DNA of 64,000 nt from Nonomuraea sp. NBC_00507. Lineage in GTDB: Bacteria > Actinomycetota > Actinomycetes > Streptosporangiales > Streptosporangiaceae. Both the position numbers and the translations under genes were made by a program. The notes under the pieces are model-generated. The model was not told the DNA's origin. It saw nothing but the letters and a program-made list of their open reading frames with translations, and searched no databases. Location: positions 9,672,001-9,736,000 of the forward strand of contig NZ_CP107853.1 in NCBI RefSeq assembly GCF_036013525.1. Reading direction: 5' to 3'. Positions 60,499-64,000 of this stretch are shown piece by piece (the first letter of the stretch is position 1; every line of letters begins with the position of its first letter).

Positions 60499-61428
60499 GT
60501 GACCGTTGCTCCTGAAGGCCGAAAGCTCCTCCGCCTGGAGGTGCGCAACGCCGAAACCCCTATCGAGCGCAAGCCCCCATGGATCAAGACCAAGCTCAAG
60601 ACGGGCCCCGAATACACCGAGCTGAAATCGCTCGTGCGCCGCGAGGGCCTGCACACGGTCTGTGAAGAGGCGGGCTGTCCCAATATCTACGAGTGCTGGG
60701 AAGACCGCGAGGCGACCTTCCTCATCGGCGGCGACCAGTGCACGCGCCGCTGCGACTTCTGCCAGATCGACACGGGCAAGCCGAAGGAGTACGACCGCGA
60801 CGAGCCGCGCCGGGTCGCCGAGTCCGTCCAGCAGATGGGCTTGAAGTACGCGACCGTGACCGGCGTGGCCCGCGACGACCTGCCCGACGGCGGGGCCTGG
60901 CTCTACGCCGAGACCGCCCGCCAGATCCACGCCCTGCTGCCCGGCTGCGGCGTCGAGCTGCTGGTGCCCGACTTCAACGGCAACCGCGAGCAGCTGGAGG
61001 AGGTCTTCTCCAGCAAGCCGGAGGTGTTCGCGCACAACGTGGAGACTGTGCCGCGGATCTTCAAGCGCATCCGTCCCGCGTTCCGCTACGACCGATCCCT
61101 CAACGTGATCACCATGGCCCGCGAGGCCGGGCTGGTCACCAAGTCCAACCTGATCCTGGGCATGGGCGAGACCCGCGAGGAGATCGTCGAGGCCATGCGC
61201 GACCTGCACGCGGCCGGCACCGACCTGCTGACCATCACGCAATACCTGCGGCCGACGCCCCGCCACCACCCGGTGGAGCGGTGGGTGAAGCCGGAGGAGT
61301 TCGTCGAGCTGCAGGCCGAGGCCGAGGCGATCGGGTTCGCCGGCGTCCTGTCCGGGCCGCTGGTCCGCTCGTCCTACCGGGCGGGCAAGCTCTACAAGCA
61401 GGCCATCGAGGCGCGCCAGACCGCTTGA
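60499..61428 (+). CDS. lipA: Lipoyl synthase
   Basis: The protein is 309 aa and a radical-SAM enzyme with two [4Fe-4S] clusters. The auxiliary cluster uses [12 protein letters not shown], the SAM cluster uses CTRRCDFC, and the terminal RSSYRAGK holds the Ser ligand. It inserts two sulfurs into octanoyl groups on E2 and H proteins. It probably depends on the Fe-S and sulfur carriers encoded at 27-30 kb. GTG 60499. Confidence 0.97.
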   Translation: MTVAPEGRKLLRLEVRNAETPIERKPPWIKTKLKTGPEYTELKSLVRREGLHTVCEEAGCPNIYECWEDREATFLIGGDQCTRRCDFCQIDTGKPKEYDRDEPRRVAESVQQMGLKYATVTGVARDDLPDGGAWLYAETARQIHALLPGCGVELLVPDFNGNREQLEEVFSSKPEVFAHNVETVPRIFKRIRPAFRYDRSLNVITMAREAGLVTKSNLILGMGETREEIVEAMRDLHAAGTDLLTITQYLRPTPRHHPVERWVKPEEFVELQAEAEAIGFAGVLSGPLVRSSYRAGKLYKQAIEARQTA

Positions 61429-61445
61429 GGCCAGCTGAGGACAGC
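61426..61445. repeat. 10-bp duplication at the lipA stop codon
   Basis: TGAGGCCAGC (61426-61435) is followed directly by TGAGGACAGC (61436-61445). The first TGA is the real stop; the second lies one frame away. Confidence 0.5.
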
Positions 61446-61468
61446 CCCGGGCGCGCTCGCCCGGGGCT
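61443..61468 (+). terminator. Rho-independent terminator of lipA
   Basis: AGCCCCGGGCG (61443-61453) pairs perfectly with CGCCCGGGGCT (61458-61468) over a four-base loop and is followed by CTTTCGCTTTCG. Confidence 0.85.
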
Positions 61469-61536
61469 CTTTCGCTTTCGCGTGCTGGGGCGCGTCGTTA
61501 CCATGGCCGGGGGCATCCGACGGAGGGCGACGGGGC

Positions 61537-62175
61537 ATGGCCGTACTGATCCGCACCAGTGATGTTCCCGCAAGCGCCGCCACGACGCCTGGCGGAGCAT
61601 CGTGTGCGACACGCTCGGCCCCCTCGACTTACGCATCGATCCGGAAGCGCCGTTGCGGGGCGAGATCGAGATGGGGCGGCTCGGCGCCGTGGGCGTCGGC
61701 CGGATACTTACGTCCACGCCGCACAGCGTGCACCGCACCGCCGGGCTGATCCACCGTGACAATCCCGACCTCTACCGGGTGGTGCTGGCCCTTTCTGGCA
61801 GCCCGCGCCTGGCCCAGGACGAGCGGTACACGCAGCTGAGCCGGGGCGAGTTCGCGATCTACGACTTCACTCGGCCGTACGAACTGGCCTATGACAGCGC
61901 CGTGCGGCTGGCCGTGTTCAGCGTCCCGCACGACCTGCTGGCCCTGCCCGCCGGCTCGGTCGCCGCGCTCACCGCGTTGCCCATCAGCGCCGACTGCGGC
62001 GCGGGCGCGCCGGCCGTGCCGCTGCTGCTGCGCGTGCACGCCTTCATCGAGCAGCGCCTGGGCGAGATCGACCTGGACCCGGGCGCGATCGCGGCCGCGC
62101 ACCACATCTCCGCGCGCGCACGATGTGGCGGTCGAGGCGCTGGTGCCCGAATTGCTGGAGTTCTTCGCACTTTAG
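61537..62175 (+). pseudogene. Broken AraC-family regulator
   Basis: The first codons encode MAVLIRTSDVPASA. One base is missing at about 61578, after which the frame continues DTLGPLDLRIDPEAPLRGEI, an AraC-binding-like ligand domain. It stops at LDPGAIAAAHHIS, where the DNA-binding HTH should begin. The HTH region (about 100 residues) is gone; a short foreign-looking tail (VEALVPELLEFFAL) follows in another frame. It is inactive as a regulator. Confidence 0.7.
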
Positions 62176-62217
62176 GTAACGCTAAGGTAACAAACCTATC
62201 GAGTGGTTGGTTTTCTG

Positions 62218-64000
62218 GTGAACACTGGGCGGGTGGACTTCGACGAACTGATCACCCGCCTGGACCTCACCACCAAGATCGGACTGCTCACCGGGGCGGA
62301 CATGTGGTCGCTCCCGCCGGTTCCCGAGATCGGCCTGGACCGGCTCGTCATGAGCGACGGACCCATCGGCGTGCGCGGGGAGCAGTGGAGTTCCGCCGAC
62401 CCGTCGATCGCGCTGCCGAGCCCGACCGCGCTCGCCGCGACCTGGGACCTGGACCTGGTCAGGCGGGCCGGGCGGCTGCTCGCCCAGGAGGCCCGGCGCA
62501 AGGGGGTGCACGTGCTGCTCGCCCCCACGCTCAACCTGCACCGTTCGCCGCTCGGTGGGCGGCATTTCGAGTGCTTCTCGGAGGATGCGTACCTGACGGG
62601 TGAACTCGGCGCGGCGTACGTCGAGGGCGTGCAGGAGGGCGGCGTGGCCACCACGCCCAAGCACTTCGTGGCCAACGACTTCGAGACCGACCGGTTCACT
62701 GTGGACGTCCGTGTGGGTGAGCAGGCGCTGCGGGAGGTGTACCTGCGGCCGTTCGAGCGCGTGGTGCGGGCGGGCGCCTGGGGCGTCATGACCGCGTACA
62801 ACGCGGTCAACGGCACGACGATGACCGAGCACGCGGAGCTGGTCAACGGGGTGTTGAAGGGCGAGTGGGGGTTCGACGGGTTCGTCGTGTCCGACTGGAC
62901 GGCGGTGCGCTCCACCGAGGCGGCCGCCATGGGCGGGACCGATGTGGCGATGCCGGGGCCGTACGGGCCGTGGGGCGAGAAGCTGGAGGCGGCGGTGCGG
63001 GACGGGCGCGTGCCCGAGGCCGTCATCGACGACCGGATCCGCCGCATCCTGCGCCTGGCCGCACGCGTCGGCGCCCTCCACACCCCGGACGAGTCCACCG
63101 GGGCCTTGGCCGCCTCCCCCACCGGCGCCTCCGACCCGGCGGCCGCCACACGCATCGGCGCCTCGGCCACCGACCCGACCGGCCCGGCCGGCGCGGCCGA
63201 AGTTGCCGACGCCGGCGAAGGGGCCGATGCGCGGGCGGGCGCAAGCGCGGGTGCGGGCGCGGGTGCGGGCGCGGGCGCGGGCGCGGGCGCGCGTGGCGAG
63301 GTGATCGATGGTGTGGCGCTGGCGCGTGAGGTCGCCGCACGGGCCTTCACGCTGCTGACCAACGACGGCGTCCTGCCGCTCCGGGGCGCTCCGACGATCG
63401 CCGTCATCGGCTCGGCCGCCGACAAGGCGCGCGTCATGGGCGGCGGCAGCGCCCAGGTCTTCCCCGACCGGATCGTCTCACCCCTGGAGGGTCTCGGTGC
63501 GCGTGCCGAGGTCCGGTACGCCCTCGGCACCGACCCCCGGGTCCGCCTGGCGCCGATCCCTTCCCCCACCAGGGCCCTGTTCCTGGACGAGGCGGGCGGC
63601 GTGCTGGCCGAGCACCCACTGGCCGACGGTGAGGCGCGCTGGATCGGCCAGCTGCCGCCGGACGTGGACGGCGATCGGCTCAAGGCGGTCCGGCTGGTGA
63701 CCGCATACACGCCGGGGCTCTCGGGTGAGCACCAGCTGTCCGTCGTCGGCGCCGGCGCCTTCACCGTCACCGTGAACGGCGAGACCGTCTTCGACGACAC
63801 CATCGACCCGCCGGGCGGCGACCCGGCCGCGGCGTTCCTTTCTCCGCCGGAGCAGCGATTGAGCGTGCCGATGACGGCGGGCGAGCCGTACGAGGTGACC
63901 GTGACGCACCCCACAGGGGCGTTCGGCGGCATGGCGATCGTGTCCTTCACGCTCGGCCACGCCGACCCGAGCCCCGGCGACGAGGCGCTCATGGCCGAGG
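62218..64000 (+). CDS. Glycoside hydrolase family 3 beta-glucosidase, cut by the window end
   Basis: The first 594 codons are present. The (beta/alpha)8 domain has APTLNLHRSPLGGRHFECFS, TPKHFVANDFETDR (KH at 148-149) and the catalytic nucleophile Asp226 in FDGFVVSDWTAV. The second domain begins near RAFTLLTNDGVLPL. A PA14-like insertion follows (about 470-580: VTAYTPGLSGEHQLSVVGAG, FTVTVNGETVFDD). Between domains 1 and 2 is an unusual Ala/Gly-rich stretch with a GA microsatellite. No signal peptide is seen, so it is probably intracellular. The start is 62218 or GTG 62233. Confidence 0.9.
   Translation, partial: MNTGRVDFDELITRLDLTTKIGLLTGADMWSLPPVPEIGLDRLVMSDGPIGVRGEQWSSADPSIALPSPTALAATWDLDLVRRAGRLLAQEARRKGVHVLLAPTLNLHRSPLGGRHFECFSEDAYLTGELGAAYVEGVQEGGVATTPKHFVANDFETDRFTVDVRVGEQALREVYLRPFERVVRAGAWGVMTAYNAVNGTTMTEHAELVNGVLKGEWGFDGFVVSDWTAVRSTEAAAMGGTDVAMPGPYGPWGEKLEAAVRDGRVPEAVIDDRIRRILRLAARVGALHTPDESTGALAASPTGASDPAAATRIGASATDPTGPAGAAEVADAGEGADARAGASAGAGAGAGAGAGAGARGEVIDGVALAREVAARAFTLLTNDGVLPLRGAPTIAVIGSAADKARVMGGGSAQVFPDRIVSPLEGLGARAEVRYALGTDPRVRLAPIPSPTRALFLDEAGGVLAEHPLADGEARWIGQLPPDVDGDRLKAVRLVTAYTPGLSGEHQLSVVGAGAFTVTVNGETVFDDTIDPPGGDPAAAFLSPPEQRLSVPMTAGEPYEVTVTHPTGAFGGMAIVSFTLGHADPSPGDEALMAE

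Overview
The window is about 70% G+C chromosome from a filamentous-type actinomycete, most likely a Streptosporangiales member such as Nonomuraea (inference). The evidence is the actinobacterial QcrCAB-CtaCDEF respiratory set, the NAD-type PspA/PspAA pair, an SCO2322-family protein, several membrane Ser/Thr kinases, many GTG starts and ATGA overlaps, and a gene order close to that around M. tuberculosis Rv2191-Rv2218 (recalled, not searched). No tRNA, rRNA or CRISPR array was seen.

Layout. 0.4-14.8 kb: methyltransferase/LysR pair, NlpC/P60 cell-wall hydrolase, NYN-domain RNA-binding protein, phosphotransferase, a NarL-type two-component system, three small PH-domain/membrane proteins, and a cluster of two Ser/Thr kinases plus a third protein that share a Cys...Cys-Trp ectodomain. 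14.8-30.4 kb: a conserved core with a DnaQ-UvrC-like nuclease, the cytochrome bc1-aa3 supercomplex genes (qcrCAB, ctaE, ctaCDF), trpD, an L,D-transpeptidase, cysteine desulfurase with TusA, adenosine kinase, and an ErpA-type Fe-S carrier. 30.5-31.7 kb: nadA, whose product is an Fe-S enzyme.

31.9-36.5 kb is an eroded accessory patch. It holds a rhomboid with an internal deletion, a hydrolase tail, a doubly deleted alpha/beta hydrolase pseudogene, small fragments, and one intact DUF4143 ATPase preceded by five regularly spaced 8-bp repeats. 36.6-46 kb has a SIMPL protein, a propeller Ser/Thr kinase, PspA/PspAA, a DUF3043 protein, an SMI1-type protein and an aldo/keto reductase. 46.1-49.2 kb carries cobU and cobS around an ABC ATPase. 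At 50.2-51.1 kb lies a broken IscB with an upstream RNA-like structure (a decayed OMEGA element) that runs into the 3' end of a DUF1648 gene.

52-61.5 kb returns to conserved core: pepA, lpd, the sucB-type E2, a TIGR01777 epimerase, a peptidase-E-like protein, lipB, a metalloprotease-like membrane protein lacking its zinc motif, and lipA. These genes make lipoate, attach it and use it (lipB/lipA feed the E2, and lpd reoxidises the E2). The window ends with a broken AraC gene and a truncated GH3 beta-glucosidase.

The main cross-window observation is that at least eight genes end in a short tandem duplication that copies the stop codon, with periods of 10, 11, 14, 17, 28, 31, 40 and 44 bp. None is a multiple of three, so each copy places a further stop in another frame.
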